A stretch of 61,126 nt of DNA from Deltaproteobacteria bacterium (GTDB lineage Bacteria; Desulfobacterota; Desulfuromonadia; Desulfuromonadales; BM103), in contig VAUL01000014.1 of NCBI GenBank assembly GCA_005774545.1, forward strand, positions 1 through 61,126, read 5' to 3'. Shown here piece by piece: positions 28,389-37,121 of the stretch. The translations under genes and the position numbers were made by a program. The first letter of the stretch is position 1. Every line of letters begins with the position of its first letter. Under the pieces are notes generated by a model. That model was given only the letters and a program-made list of their open reading frames with translations. It ran no database searches and was not told the origin of the DNA.

Positions 28389-29557
28389 GGCGTCGGGTCT
28401 GCCGGCAGGCCCGGCGGCGTCGGGCGGCCGGGCCACGTGCGGGCCGCGTCCGTCATGAACGGCTGGGCGAAAAAGTTGCGGGTGAACGCCTCCTGCGAAA
28501 AGTTCTCGCGCAGACGGCGGTCGGCGGCGGCCGTCAGGCGCGCAACCTCGGCCGGCGGCCAGGCAAAGGCCTGCAGCAGACAGTCGCCCAGGCCGGCCGC
28601 ATCGCCCGGATCGAAGAGCAGGCCGGTGTCGCCGACGACATCGCCCGCACCGCCGCTCCGCGAGGAAATCACCGGGATGCCGGCGGCCATCGCCTCGATC
28701 AGCACCATCCCGAACGGTTCCCGGACCGAGGGGAGCACGAAGACGTCGAAGGCCTTGAAGTACTTCGGCCCGCCGGGAACCTGGCCGAGAAAGTCGACCC
28801 GATCGGCGATGCCGAGCGTCTCCGCCAGTTCGCGCAGTCGGCCGTCGAGCCGGCCGGCCCCCATGATCGCCACCCTGGCGCCCGGCAGGCGCCCGGCGAC
28901 CGCGGCAAAAGCGCGCAGCAGCGTCTCCTGATCCTTGACCGGATGCAGCCGCCCGGCCGTCCCGAAAATGCAGGCCTGCGGATCGAGCGCGAGTCGGCGG
29001 CGCGCTTCGGCGCGCTCGAGTTGCCCGGCCTGCAGCACGGCGACATCGACGCTGTTCGGTTGCGGGAAGATGCGCGCCCGCATCTCCGGACAGGAGGCCG
29101 CCAGATCGGCGCAGACCGCGCGGGAGACGCCGAGCAGGTTGAGCCCCCTGCCGAACAGCCGGAGGAATGCGCGCCTCATCGCTCCGGCGAAGACGCCGAA
29201 ATCGTGCACCACCCCGACCCAGATGAAATCGCCGGCGAAGAGCCGGCACAGGCCGGCAAGGTAGATCGCCTTGTAGCGATGGCAGATGACCAGCTCATAC
29301 TTCTCGGTCTGCAACAGGCGCTTCAGGGCGACGATCACCCCGAGTTTGAGCCCCTTGAGCGATTCGGGGGGCAGCCCCAGAAAGATCACGCGGTCGGCGA
29401 CCGTCGCCTGCCGCACCGCTTCCGACGGCTCGCCGCTCAGGTAAAGGGTGGTCACCTCGTAGCCGTCCCCCCGGAAGATGCGGGTGAACTGGTTGCCGAC
29501 GTCGAGAAACGGCGGGTCGTAACCGTGGCAGATCTGCAGGATCCTGATTGGGGTCAC
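28385..29557 (-). CDS. Family 4 glycosyltransferase
   Basis: A 390-residue GT-B enzyme. The N-terminus is R-I-L-Q-I-C-H-G-Y, and the C-terminal domain carries F-G-T-A-G-R-L-H-P-V-K-D, D-V-F-V-L-P-S-V-R-E-P-F-G-M-V-L-I-E-A, which is the E-x7-E-type donor site, and G-I-P-V-I-S-S-R-S-G-G. The GTG start overlaps the stop of the previous gene (GTGA). It acts in the cytoplasm on core or outer-core assembly. Sugar specificity is not predictable. Confidence 0.92.
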   Translation of the reverse strand: MTPIRILQICHGYDPPFLDVGNQFTRIFRGDGYEVTTLYLSGEPSEAVRQATVADRVIFLGLPPESLKGLKLGVIVALKRLLQTEKYELVICHRYKAIYLAGLCRLFAGDFIWVGVVHDFGVFAGAMRRAFLRLFGRGLNLLGVSRAVCADLAASCPEMRARIFPQPNSVDVAVLQAGQLERAEARRRLALDPQACIFGTAGRLHPVKDQETLLRAFAAVAGRLPGARVAIMGAGRLDGRLRELAETLGIADRVDFLGQVPGGPKYFKAFDVFVLPSVREPFGMVLIEAMAAGIPVISSRSGGAGDVVGDTGLLFDPGDAAGLGDCLLQAFAWPPAEVARLTAAADRRLRENFSQEAFTRNFFAQPFMTDAARTWPGRPTPPGLPADPTP

Positions 29558-30627
29558 GCCGGCACCTTCCCCATGAAATCGCGCACCCGCGCCCGCCAGG
29601 TGAAATCCCGGCAGAACCGCTCGTGGCCGCGCGCGGCGATCGCCCGGCGCTTATCGTCGTGGCGCAGGTAATAGGCGACCTTGTCCGCCAGTTCGTCGGA
29701 AGACCGGTAGGTCTCGAGTTCCACTCCCAGCTGGAACAGGGCCTTCAGTTCGTCGCAGTAATCGGTCAGCAGAAAACCGCCGGCGGAAAGTGCTTCGAAA
29801 ATCCGCAGGTTCAGCCCCGTTTCCGCGGCATAGAAGTCGCCGCGGGTAATGTTGAGGATGATCCTGCTGTCGTGCAGCAGCGCGTGAAGCGTGTCCCCCC
29901 AGACCTCCTGCGGGCTCACCCGTTCGCGCAGTTGCGGCGACATCAGCGGCCGGTGCCGATCCCAGCGCTTGCCGTAAATCGACACCACGTCGCGGATCTT
30001 TTCGAGCAGCAGCACCCGGCGCAGGTCGGCACTGCCGACAAAGAGCACGTCGATGTGCGGATCGGCCGAAGGCTCCCCGGGGATATCCCTTGCCCCGAAC
30101 GGAAAGTAGTCGGTATCGAGGCCGAGAACCTCGCGGAAGTAGCCGGTCGTGACCTTGGAGAACGACAGGATCCGGTCGTAAACCGGCAGTTCCTTCTCCA
30201 GGAAGAACACGAATTCGCGCCGGCGCGAGTAGAAATTGCAGCTGTCGGTATCGTAGAGGATCAGGGAAAAGTTCTTCTCGCGCTTGAGCGCCGCGGCAAG
30301 TTCCGGAGCGACAAACCGGTGGAGGAAACCGACGACCAGGAGGATGTCGGGTCGGGTGGCTTCGACCAGCCTGACGAATGCCGAATCCCTGCCGCGCGGC
30401 AGGAAGGAGAAACCCTCGCCGTCGCGCAGCTTGTCGATCGACTTCGCCAGGCTCGCGCGAATTTCATAAAAAAACCGGTTGTCGAGCTTCTGCGCGTCGG
30501 CATAGACGGCATCGACCCCTTCGGCCAGGAAGGCGGCATGCAGTTCCCTGGCCAGCGGCACCCCGCTGATCCCGTCGAAGATGAGCAGCCGCTTGCCCCC
30601 CAGGGCGCCGGCGGCAAGCGCCGTCAT
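29554..30627 (-). CDS. CgeB-like glycosyltransferase
   Basis: The ATG at 30627 has GGAGGGG at ideal spacing, so the GTG at 30648 was not used. The 357-residue protein has R-L-L-I-F-D-G at the start and a C-terminal domain with D-V-L-F-V-G-S-A-D-L-R-R, I-I-L-N-I-T-R-G-D-F, and T-G-L-N-L-R-I-F-E-A-L-S-A-G-G-F-L-L-T-D-Y, typical of CgeB/GT-B 'glycosyl transferase 1-2' proteins. It sits between a GT4 and a carbamoyltransferase and so probably works on the same glycan. Confidence 0.85.
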   Translation of the reverse strand: MTALAAGALGGKRLLIFDGISGVPLARELHAAFLAEGVDAVYADAQKLDNRFFYEIRASLAKSIDKLRDGEGFSFLPRGRDSAFVRLVEATRPDILLVVGFLHRFVAPELAAALKREKNFSLILYDTDSCNFYSRRREFVFFLEKELPVYDRILSFSKVTTGYFREVLGLDTDYFPFGARDIPGEPSADPHIDVLFVGSADLRRVLLLEKIRDVVSIYGKRWDRHRPLMSPQLRERVSPQEVWGDTLHALLHDSRIILNITRGDFYAAETGLNLRIFEALSAGGFLLTDYCDELKALFQLGVELETYRSSDELADKVAYYLRHDDKRRAIAARGHERFCRDFTWRARVRDFMGKVPA

Positions 30628-30651
30628 ATCGTTCCCCTCCGGAGCCACCCG

Positions 30652-32382
30652 CTACCCCTTGGTCACCAGCACGTCTTCCATGATCAGGTACTTCAGGTCC
30701 GACCCGAAGAACATGTTGAGGGCATCGGTCGGCGAGCAGATCATCGGCTCGCCGCGCCGGTTCAGCGAGGTGTTCAGGACCACGCCGTTGCCGGTCAGCC
30801 GCTCCATCTCCTTCATCAGATCGTAATAGCGCGGGTTGAATTCGCGCCTGAGCACCTGGGCACGGGACGTGCCGTCCTGGTGCACCACCTCCGGGACGCG
30901 GCTCTTCCACTCCTCGACGACTTCGAAGGTGAAGGTCATGAACGGCGCCGGATGGTCGGTGCCGAACATCTGCGGACCGACCGTGTCGAGCATCGACGGG
31001 CAGAACGGCCGCCAGCGCTCGCGGAACTTGATCTGCTCGTTGATCCGGTCGGCGACCCCCTTGACGCTCGGGCAGCCGATGATCGAACGGCCGCCCAGCG
31101 CCCGCGGGCCGAACTCCATCCGCCCCTGGAACCACGCCACCGGGTTGCCGTCGGCCACGATTTTGGCGATGCGCGGCACGGTGTCGTCGATCCGCTGCCA
31201 GACCGGTTTCGCCGGGTGCGCCTCGCAGGCGGCGATCACCTCGTCGTTGGTATAGGCCGGGCCGAGGTAGACGTGCTCCATCTTCTCCACCGGCACCCCC
31301 ATCTGCTGCGACACATAGGCGGCGGCGCCCACGGCGGTGCCGGCATCGCCGGCCGCCGGCTGGACGAACAGTTCCCTGACCTCGGGACGGGCGATGATCT
31401 TCTGGTTGAGCTTGACGTTGAGCGCACAGCCGCCGGCGAAGGCGATCCGGCCGGTTTCGCGGATGATGTCGCCGAGGTAATAGTCCATCATCTCCAGCGC
31501 CAGCTTCTCGAACAGCGCCTGCATGCTGGCGGCGTAGTGGATGTAGGGCTCGTCGGCCACGTCCCCCTGGCGCTTCGGGCCGAGCCACTCGACCAGCTTC
31601 GGCGAGAAGTAATAGCCCTTGCCGTTCTCCTTGTAGCGCCGGAAGCCGATGACGTTGGCGTAGTCGGTGTTGACGGTCAGTTCGCCGTTTTCGAACGTCG
31701 CCAGGCGCGAGAAGTCGTAGCGGGCCGCATCGCCGTAGGGCGCCATCCCCATGACCTTGAACTCACCGTCGAGCATCTCGAAGCCGAGATATTCGGTGAT
31801 CGCGCCGTAGAGGCCGCCGAGGGAGTCGGGATCGTAGAACTCCTTGATCTTGTGGATCCTGCCGTTCTCCCCCCAGCCGAAGAAGGTCGTGGCATACTCC
31901 CCTTTGCCGTCGATGCCGAGAATCGCGGTCTTCTCCTTGAACCCGGAGCAATGATAGGCACTCGAGGCGTGGGCGAGATGGTGCTCCACCGCCTCGATCT
32001 TCACCTTGCCGGGATCGAAGCCGAGCTGTTCGAGACAGCGGACGACGTTGGCCCGATAGCGGCGGTAGCGGCGGTTGCCGTTGAAGATGGCGTCGAGGGC
32101 GCGGTCGGGGGCGTACCAGTAGCGTCCGGCGTAGTGCCAGCGGGCGGGACCGGCCAGGCTGATCGGCGCGTAGGGGATCGCCACCACGTCGACATCGGCC
32201 GGGCGGATGCCGGCCTGGGCCAGGCAGAACCTGGCCGCTTCGAAGGGCATGCGGTTCTTCGCATGCTTGTCGCGGAGGAAGCGCTCCTCCTCGGCGGCCG
32301 CCACCAGCCTGCCGTCGATGTAGAGGGCGGCGGACGGATCGTGCCCCACGGCACCGGAAAGACCTAGAATCGTCAATGCCAT
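30652..32382 (-). CDS. Carbamoyltransferase (NodU/TobZ family)
   Basis: The ATG at 32382 has GAGG eight bases up, giving 576 residues. It begins T-I-L-G-L-S-G-A-V-G-H-D-P-S-A-A and has A-A-A-E-E-E-R-F, H-H-L-A-H-A-S-S-A-Y, G-I-D-G-K-G-E-Y-A-T, and the C-terminal Sua5-like part with G-R-M-E-F-G-P-R-A-L-G-G-R-S-I. Such enzymes move carbamoyl from carbamoyl phosphate to a hydroxyl of a sugar or antibiotic. In an LPS core cluster the likely target is a core sugar. An ATG further up (32403) is in frame but has no ribosome site. Confidence 0.92.
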   Translation of the reverse strand: MALTILGLSGAVGHDPSAALYIDGRLVAAAEEERFLRDKHAKNRMPFEAARFCLAQAGIRPADVDVVAIPYAPISLAGPARWHYAGRYWYAPDRALDAIFNGNRRYRRYRANVVRCLEQLGFDPGKVKIEAVEHHLAHASSAYHCSGFKEKTAILGIDGKGEYATTFFGWGENGRIHKIKEFYDPDSLGGLYGAITEYLGFEMLDGEFKVMGMAPYGDAARYDFSRLATFENGELTVNTDYANVIGFRRYKENGKGYYFSPKLVEWLGPKRQGDVADEPYIHYAASMQALFEKLALEMMDYYLGDIIRETGRIAFAGGCALNVKLNQKIIARPEVRELFVQPAAGDAGTAVGAAAYVSQQMGVPVEKMEHVYLGPAYTNDEVIAACEAHPAKPVWQRIDDTVPRIAKIVADGNPVAWFQGRMEFGPRALGGRSIIGCPSVKGVADRINEQIKFRERWRPFCPSMLDTVGPQMFGTDHPAPFMTFTFEVVEEWKSRVPEVVHQDGTSRAQVLRREFNPRYYDLMKEMERLTGNGVVLNTSLNRRGEPMICSPTDALNMFFGSDLKYLIMEDVLVTKG

Positions 32383-32399
32383 AAATATAACCTCGTCGA

Positions 32400-33881
32400 T
32401 CAAAAAGCGCGGGAGACCCGCGGAAGCCGTTCGTCGAGCAGCCGGCGCAGGGCGCTGCCGACCGGCCAGTTATCGAGAAAGCGCGCCCGGTCGGCGGCAA
32501 AGGCCCGCGCGAACGTACGCTCCGTGCCATGCTGGCGCACGGCGTCGAGATCGATCAGCGCCCAGCGGCTGCCGTGGCGGATCAGGTTGGTCCCCTTCAT
32601 GTCGCCGTGACTGATGCGTTCACGCCGCAGCGCGGCGAACAGCCCTTCGATCCCGGCCAGTTCGTCTTCAGGCGGCGCGCCGTCGACGTGCGGCCCGAAC
32701 CGCTCGAGCACGTTCGCCCCGTCCAGGCATTCGAGCACCAGGTAGGCCCGGCGGCGCAGCCAGGCGGTGCGCAGCTCCAGCATCGCCAGCGGCCGCGCGG
32801 TCGGGATCCCCAGGAACGCCAGGCGGTTCCCCTCGCGCCACGAATGCCAGGCGCGGGTCGGTCGCCAGCAGCGCCGCAGCCAGTGGCCGACCCCCTTGAT
32901 GTTGTAGCGCTTCACCACCAGCGCCCGGCCGTCGAGGTCCACCCGCGCCACGGTCGCGCTGCCGCCGGCCTTGAGGATCGTGCCGGCCGCGATGAACCGG
33001 TCCGGATCCGCCAGCAGCGGCTCGAGACCTGCCGATTCGTCGCGGCGCACCACGCGCAGCGCGAAGGGACCGCGCCTGACGCTGAAGAGAGTGCAGTCGC
33101 GGCCGAGCTTGCCGAGAAAATCGTCGAGCCGCCAGCGCCGTGCCGAAACCACCGCGCGCTGGAGCGGCTCCGGCTCCGGGCAGGTCGTCGGGTTCCCCCG
33201 CCGGTAGTGGTCCAGCAATTGACCGATGAACGGATCGAAGGCGGCCGGCAGCTGGGCGAAGAAGACCCCCAGGTTGGCGGCTGCCTGCCCCCCGGCCAGC
33301 GGCCGCCCCTCCGCGCCGGCGCGGATGCTGCCGCCGTCGACCCAGAACAAACGGTCATTTTGACACAAAAGGTTGTCCAGGTGCAGGTCTTGCTGCCACA
33401 GCCCCCGGGCATGCATCCCGCCGATCGCCTCGAGGGCCGCGCCGAGCACCCGGGCCTGCCCTTCGGACAACGGAACATCCCCAGCCAGGGCGGCCCACCT
33501 GTCACCCAGGCTGGCCGCCTCTGCCAGGTAATCGAACAGCAGCCAGCCGCCTTCGCCGCGGCGGAACTCCGCAGCCAGCAGGGCCGGCGTGGCGAGGCCC
33601 CGTTCCGCCAGCAGTCGGGCCCCGTCGTGCTCGCGCCGGTACTGGCGCCCGGCCTTGCCGCCGACCAGCAGCTTGGCCAGGACCTGGCGCCCCTGCCAGA
33701 CGGCCCGCCCCACGTAGCGCCGGCCGGGGAGCACCCGCAGCCATGAGACTATCCGCAGGTCGCCGTCGGGGAGCCGCACGTCGAGGGGGAGAGCCGGTGT
33801 CCGCCCGGCGCGGCACAGGGCGGTCAGCTCCAATTCGGTTTCCTCTTGTACTTGCGACGCGATACCACCCGTTTCAGCCAC
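32400..33881 (-). CDS. Tandem two-domain LPS-kinase-like protein
   Basis: This 493-residue protein holds two kinase-fold domains. Domain 1 (about 30-240) has V-L-A-K-L-L-V-G-G-K with the ATP Lys, the loop Q-Q-D-L-H-L-D-N-L, and W-V-D-G-G-S. Domain 2 (about 265-493) has L-V-V-K-R-Y-N-I-K, H-G-D-M-K-G-T-N-L and L-I-D-L-D-A-V. Both loops keep the catalytic Asp and Asn, though domain 1 lacks the usual His. It probably adds phosphate to two core positions, or one domain is regulatory. The GTG start at 33881 overlaps the upstream gene by 58 bases. A TTG at 33833 with GAGG upstream is an alternative (477 residues). Confidence 0.82.
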   Translation of the reverse strand: MAETGGIASQVQEETELELTALCRAGRTPALPLDVRLPDGDLRIVSWLRVLPGRRYVGRAVWQGRQVLAKLLVGGKAGRQYRREHDGARLLAERGLATPALLAAEFRRGEGGWLLFDYLAEAASLGDRWAALAGDVPLSEGQARVLGAALEAIGGMHARGLWQQDLHLDNLLCQNDRLFWVDGGSIRAGAEGRPLAGGQAAANLGVFFAQLPAAFDPFIGQLLDHYRRGNPTTCPEPEPLQRAVVSARRWRLDDFLGKLGRDCTLFSVRRGPFALRVVRRDESAGLEPLLADPDRFIAAGTILKAGGSATVARVDLDGRALVVKRYNIKGVGHWLRRCWRPTRAWHSWREGNRLAFLGIPTARPLAMLELRTAWLRRRAYLVLECLDGANVLERFGPHVDGAPPEDELAGIEGLFAALRRERISHGDMKGTNLIRHGSRWALIDLDAVRQHGTERTFARAFAADRARFLDNWPVGSALRRLLDERLPRVSRAF

Positions 33882-34582
33882 AGCTCAACAGAGCCCGGGG
33901 TGCCGCTGACGCGCAGATAGCGGTCGAGAAAGAGCCGCTGCTCCTCCTCGCTCCAGATCGCGACGCTGCGCAGGAACGTCTCGATGTCGCGGACCGTGTC
34001 GCGCCACCCCCAGAGGTTTCGCCGGGTCTTCTCCAGGTCGATCAGGCACCCCTGCCACTCACCCGACTGCTCATGCAGGAACAGATGTTTGGTGTAGAGG
34101 CAGCCGTGCTTCAATCTGGCGGCATGCAGCCGGCCGACCAGATCGGCACAGGCGGCGATGATCCTCTGCCGCTCGTCCGGCGGTCGCCGCCCCCACTCCG
34201 GCAGCAGGTCAAGCAGCGGCAGCCAGCCGTCGAGGGCCCGGGTCAGGAGAATGGCGCGCAACTCCCCGGCGACCTTGCGTTCGCCGTAGAACACCGCGTC
34301 CAGCGCCGGAATCCCGAGCCGCTGATAGCGCCGGATGTTGCGGAACTCGCGGGCCGCGGTCGTCTCCCCCAGCGGGCGATGCAGCGTGCGGGTAAAGAAA
34401 TTGACCTGGCGCTTGAGGAAAAACCGGCTGCCGTCGAGCTCCAGCTGGCAGACGCTGCTCCAGCCGCCGTTTTCGACGTTCGGCTCGTCGACCGCCGTCA
34501 GTTCGAGGCGCCAGAGCGCATCGAACTCGTCCAGACCGTGTTTGCTCAGCAGCGCCCGGCAGCCCGGATCGACGAAATCCAT
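33824..34582 (-). CDS. Lipopolysaccharide kinase (InaA/WaaP family)
   Basis: From the ATG at 34582, which shares one base with the gmhA stop (TGATG), this is 252 residues. It resembles the InaA/Kdo-kinase family: N-terminal W-R-L-E-L-T-A-V, F-F-L-K-R-Q-V-N-F with the ATP Lys, R-E-F-R-N-I, and a catalytic loop G-C-L-Y-T-K-H-L-F-L followed by C-L-I-D-L-E-K-T-R. Here H-x-D is replaced by Y-T-K-H-L, as in InaA proteins. It likely phosphorylates the inner core. Frame upstream of 34582 is shadow of gmhA. Confidence 0.85.
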   Translation of the reverse strand: MDFVDPGCRALLSKHGLDEFDALWRLELTAVDEPNVENGGWSSVCQLELDGSRFFLKRQVNFFTRTLHRPLGETTAAREFRNIRRYQRLGIPALDAVFYGERKVAGELRAILLTRALDGWLPLLDLLPEWGRRPPDERQRIIAACADLVGRLHAARLKHGCLYTKHLFLHEQSGEWQGCLIDLEKTRRNLWGWRDTVRDIETFLRSVAIWSEEEQRLFLDRYLRVSGTPGSVELWLKRVVSRRKYKRKPNWS

Positions 34583-35160
34583 CAGGAAACTCCGCACAAG
34601 GCCTGTTCGACAAGGTCGCAGAGGATATGGACGATGATGGCATGGACTTCCTGGATGTGCGGGGTCTGCGCGGCAGTGACCAGCAGGTTGACATCCACCA
34701 GGGGCGCGATCTTGCCGCCGTCCCGTCCCAGCAGGCCGACCGTGGTGCAGCCGGCGGCCTTGGCCGCCTGCAGGGCCAGCAGGACGTTCGGCGAATTGCC
34801 GCTGGTGGAAATGCCGATCACCACATCCCCCGGCCCCGCCAGGGCCTGGACCTGGCGCTCGAACACCCGGTCGAAGCCGTAATCGTTGCCGACGGCGGTG
34901 AGGATCGAACTGTCGGTGGTCAGGGCGATCGCCGGCAGCGCCTTGCGCTCGCGCAGGAACCGGCCGACCAGTTCGGCCGCCAGGTGCTGGGCGTCGGCCG
35001 CCGAACCGCCGTTGCCCATCACCAGGATCTTGTTGCCGCCGCGCAGCGCCGCCGCCAGCAGCTGCGCACAACCGTCGATGCGCTCCGCCAGTTCAGCGAC
35101 GGCCCGCTCCGCGGCCTGGACATGGGAGGCAAAGTGCTGCCTGACCAATGCAACGCTCAT
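34582..35160 (-). CDS. gmhA: Phosphoheptose isomerase
   Basis: The ATG at 35160 has AAGGAG seven bases up. A TTG at 35163 is also in frame. The 192-residue SIS-domain protein has G-N-G-G-S-A-A-D-A-Q-H-L-A-A-E-L-V-G-R-F, T-T-D-S-S, G-N-D-Y-G-F, and I-S-T-S-G-N-S-P-N-V, all typical of GmhA. It converts sedoheptulose-7-phosphate to D-glycero-D-manno-heptose-7-phosphate, feeding HldE at 25.2 kb. Confidence 0.96.
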   Translation of the reverse strand: MSVALVRQHFASHVQAAERAVAELAERIDGCAQLLAAALRGGNKILVMGNGGSAADAQHLAAELVGRFLRERKALPAIALTTDSSILTAVGNDYGFDRVFERQVQALAGPGDVVIGISTSGNSPNVLLALQAAKAAGCTTVGLLGRDGGKIAPLVDVNLLVTAAQTPHIQEVHAIIVHILCDLVEQALCGVS

Positions 35161-35190
35161 CAATCGTCTCCTTGCACACCCCGGCGGCGC

Positions 35191-35991
35191 TCAGCAGGGG
35201 TGCTGATAGAGCCAGCGGGCCTTTTTCTCGACGGCCTTCCAGAACCGCCGTTCCCTGCCGAGCGTCTCGCGCAGCGGGCGGTTGCGGTAGACGCGCAGGA
35301 AGCGCAGCAGATCCCGGCGCGTCAGGCCGATATCCATGCTCGAAAAATGCAGGGCGGCCAGATCCTTGACCAGCCAGCGCCGGGGCGTACGCGACCGCAT
35401 CTGCACCCGGTGCAGGTCGATCAGCGACAGTGTCAGCCGTTCCGGGGTAAATGGCGCCGCCACCGAATCGCGATCGAGCAGGAAATGGCAGATGTAGAAA
35501 TCCCGATGATTAACCCCGCTATTATGCAGGCGTTCGGCAACATTTGCCACCTTTTCGATAAGCGCCCGCTTGAGCCTGACGGGAGGGGGCTCGACCGGCC
35601 AGTCGCGGCAGAAGTCCTCGAGGCTCACCGTGTTCGTCAGCTCGTCGGTGATCAAAAACGACTGCAGCCGCGCCGGCGGCACGCCGCGCTCGCCGAAGCC
35701 GGCGATCGCCATGGTGGCGACGCCCAGCTCCTCGAGCCGGCGGATCGCCCGCCACTCGTTGGCGGCGCCGAGCACCGGCAGGCGCAGCTGCAGGAGGTTC
35801 TTGACGATCTCATTCCACCCCACCCCCTGGTGGATCTTGACGAAGTAGCCCTTGCCGTCGAGGGTGAAGCGCAGCGTCCGGCGCCGGGCGACGGAGCGGA
35901 AAACCTCCCCTTCGAGGCTCATGACCCGGTCGAAGACCTCCGCCTCGGAGCCGGGGAAATGCCGGCGCAGATCGGGACGGAGATCGATCAC
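35191..35991 (-). CDS. waaP: LPS core heptose(I) kinase
   Basis: A 266-residue WaaP/RfaP family kinase. Features are Y-F-V-K-I-H with the ATP Lys near residue 52, N-E-W-R-A-I, the catalytic loop G-V-N-H-R-D-F-Y-I-C-H-F-L-L with H-R-D intact, and L-I-D-L-H-R-V-Q. This is the best match to true WaaP among the kinases in the window. Its GTG start overlaps the waaG stop by four bases, as in enterobacterial waaG-waaP order. It phosphorylates heptose I of the LPS inner core. Confidence 0.93.
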   Translation of the reverse strand: MIDLRPDLRRHFPGSEAEVFDRVMSLEGEVFRSVARRRTLRFTLDGKGYFVKIHQGVGWNEIVKNLLQLRLPVLGAANEWRAIRRLEELGVATMAIAGFGERGVPPARLQSFLITDELTNTVSLEDFCRDWPVEPPPVRLKRALIEKVANVAERLHNSGVNHRDFYICHFLLDRDSVAAPFTPERLTLSLIDLHRVQMRSRTPRRWLVKDLAALHFSSMDIGLTRRDLLRFLRVYRNRPLRETLGRERRFWKAVEKKARWLYQHPC

Positions 35992-37118
35992 GTCCGAGCC
36001 CTCGCGGCAACCGCCTCGATGATCCCGGCGGCCCGTTCATGCAGGCTGAAGATATCCGCCGCGGCGGCATACGCCAGGGCGTTGCGCCGCCAGGCCGGCC
36101 GTTCCGGCGACACCAGCATGCGGACCAGCAGTTCGTTCATCGTCTCCTGCGCGAACGGCTCGGGGATCAGCAGCCCGCCCCCGGCCTTTTCAATATGCCC
36201 CGCATAGCCGCAGACGCTGCTGGCCAGCACGGGGAGTCCGGCCGCCAGCGCCTCGACCAGGACCGTGCCGGTGTTTTCCAGGTAGGCCGGGTGGACGAGG
36301 AGATCGGCGCCGAGGAGAAAGCGCGGCACGTCGCTGCGCCCGCCCAGGAAGCAGACCTGCCGCTCGATCCCCAGCCGGCGCGCCAGCCGCTCGAAGGGCG
36401 CCTGCTTGTCCTGGCCGAGAATGAACAGACGGGTGCGCCCGGCCAGTTCCCGGGGGAGCGCCCTGACCGCCAGCATGGCGCGATCGAGCCCCTTGGTCCT
36501 GAAGGCCGACCCCACCAGCAGCAGCATCAGGTCGTCATCGGCAAGCCCGAGTTCCAGGCGCAGCGCGCGGCGGATGTCGGCGGCATTGGCCGGCGCGACC
36601 CGGTCCCGGGAGATCCCCGGCGGCAGGACATGAAAGCGCTCTTCACCGGTGCCGTAGTGCCTGATGAACTTCGCCTTCTCCTGCTCGGCGATGAGCAGGA
36701 TCTCGGTCTTCGCCCCCGGATCGAACACCGCCTGCTCCATGGCGGCGTAGGTCCGGTAGCGGTCGCCGAGGCGGTAGAGAAACGGCCGGGTGGCCAGCAC
36801 CTTTTCCCGGTAGCAGGTATCCGCGGCGTAATAGACATCCAGTCCGGGCATCTTGCTGAAACCGATCACCGCGTCGAAGCGGCGCTGTTCCAGCTGAGCC
36901 TGCACCTGCCGGGCGAAATCGCGGCACCGGCGATGGTTGGAGAAGCCGCGCGGGCGCAGGTGGACGACCTCGTACTCCGGCGGGAACTCCCCCTGCACGT
37001 CCATGACGAAAACGTGGATCGAATGCCCGCGGCTCCGGCAGATCTCGGCGATCTTGAGAAAATCGCGCTGCTGCCCCCCGTAGGGGAAGAAGTAGAACAG
37101 GCAGAAAGCCAGCCGCAC
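35988..37118 (-). CDS. waaG: LPS core glucosyltransferase I (WaaG-like)
   Basis: A 376-residue GT4 enzyme. The N-terminus L-A-F-C-L-F-Y-F-F-P-Y-G-G-Q-Q-R-D and I-G-F-S-K-M-P-G-L-D-V-Y-Y-A-A-D are typical of WaaG/RfaG. The donor site includes L-L-L-V-G-S-A-F-R-T-K-G-L-D and E-N-T-G-T-V-L-V-E-A. It adds the first hexose to heptose II or heptose I region of the core. GTG start three bases after the waaC stop. Adjacent waaP and waaC support the call. Confidence 0.92.
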   Translation of the reverse strand: MRLAFCLFYFFPYGGQQRDFLKIAEICRSRGHSIHVFVMDVQGEFPPEYEVVHLRPRGFSNHRRCRDFARQVQAQLEQRRFDAVIGFSKMPGLDVYYAADTCYREKVLATRPFLYRLGDRYRTYAAMEQAVFDPGAKTEILLIAEQEKAKFIRHYGTGEERFHVLPPGISRDRVAPANAADIRRALRLELGLADDDLMLLLVGSAFRTKGLDRAMLAVRALPRELAGRTRLFILGQDKQAPFERLARRLGIERQVCFLGGRSDVPRFLLGADLLVHPAYLENTGTVLVEALAAGLPVLASSVCGYAGHIEKAGGGLLIPEPFAQETMNELLVRMLVSPERPAWRRNALAYAAAADIFSLHERAAGIIEAVAARART

Positions 37119-37121
37119 GGC

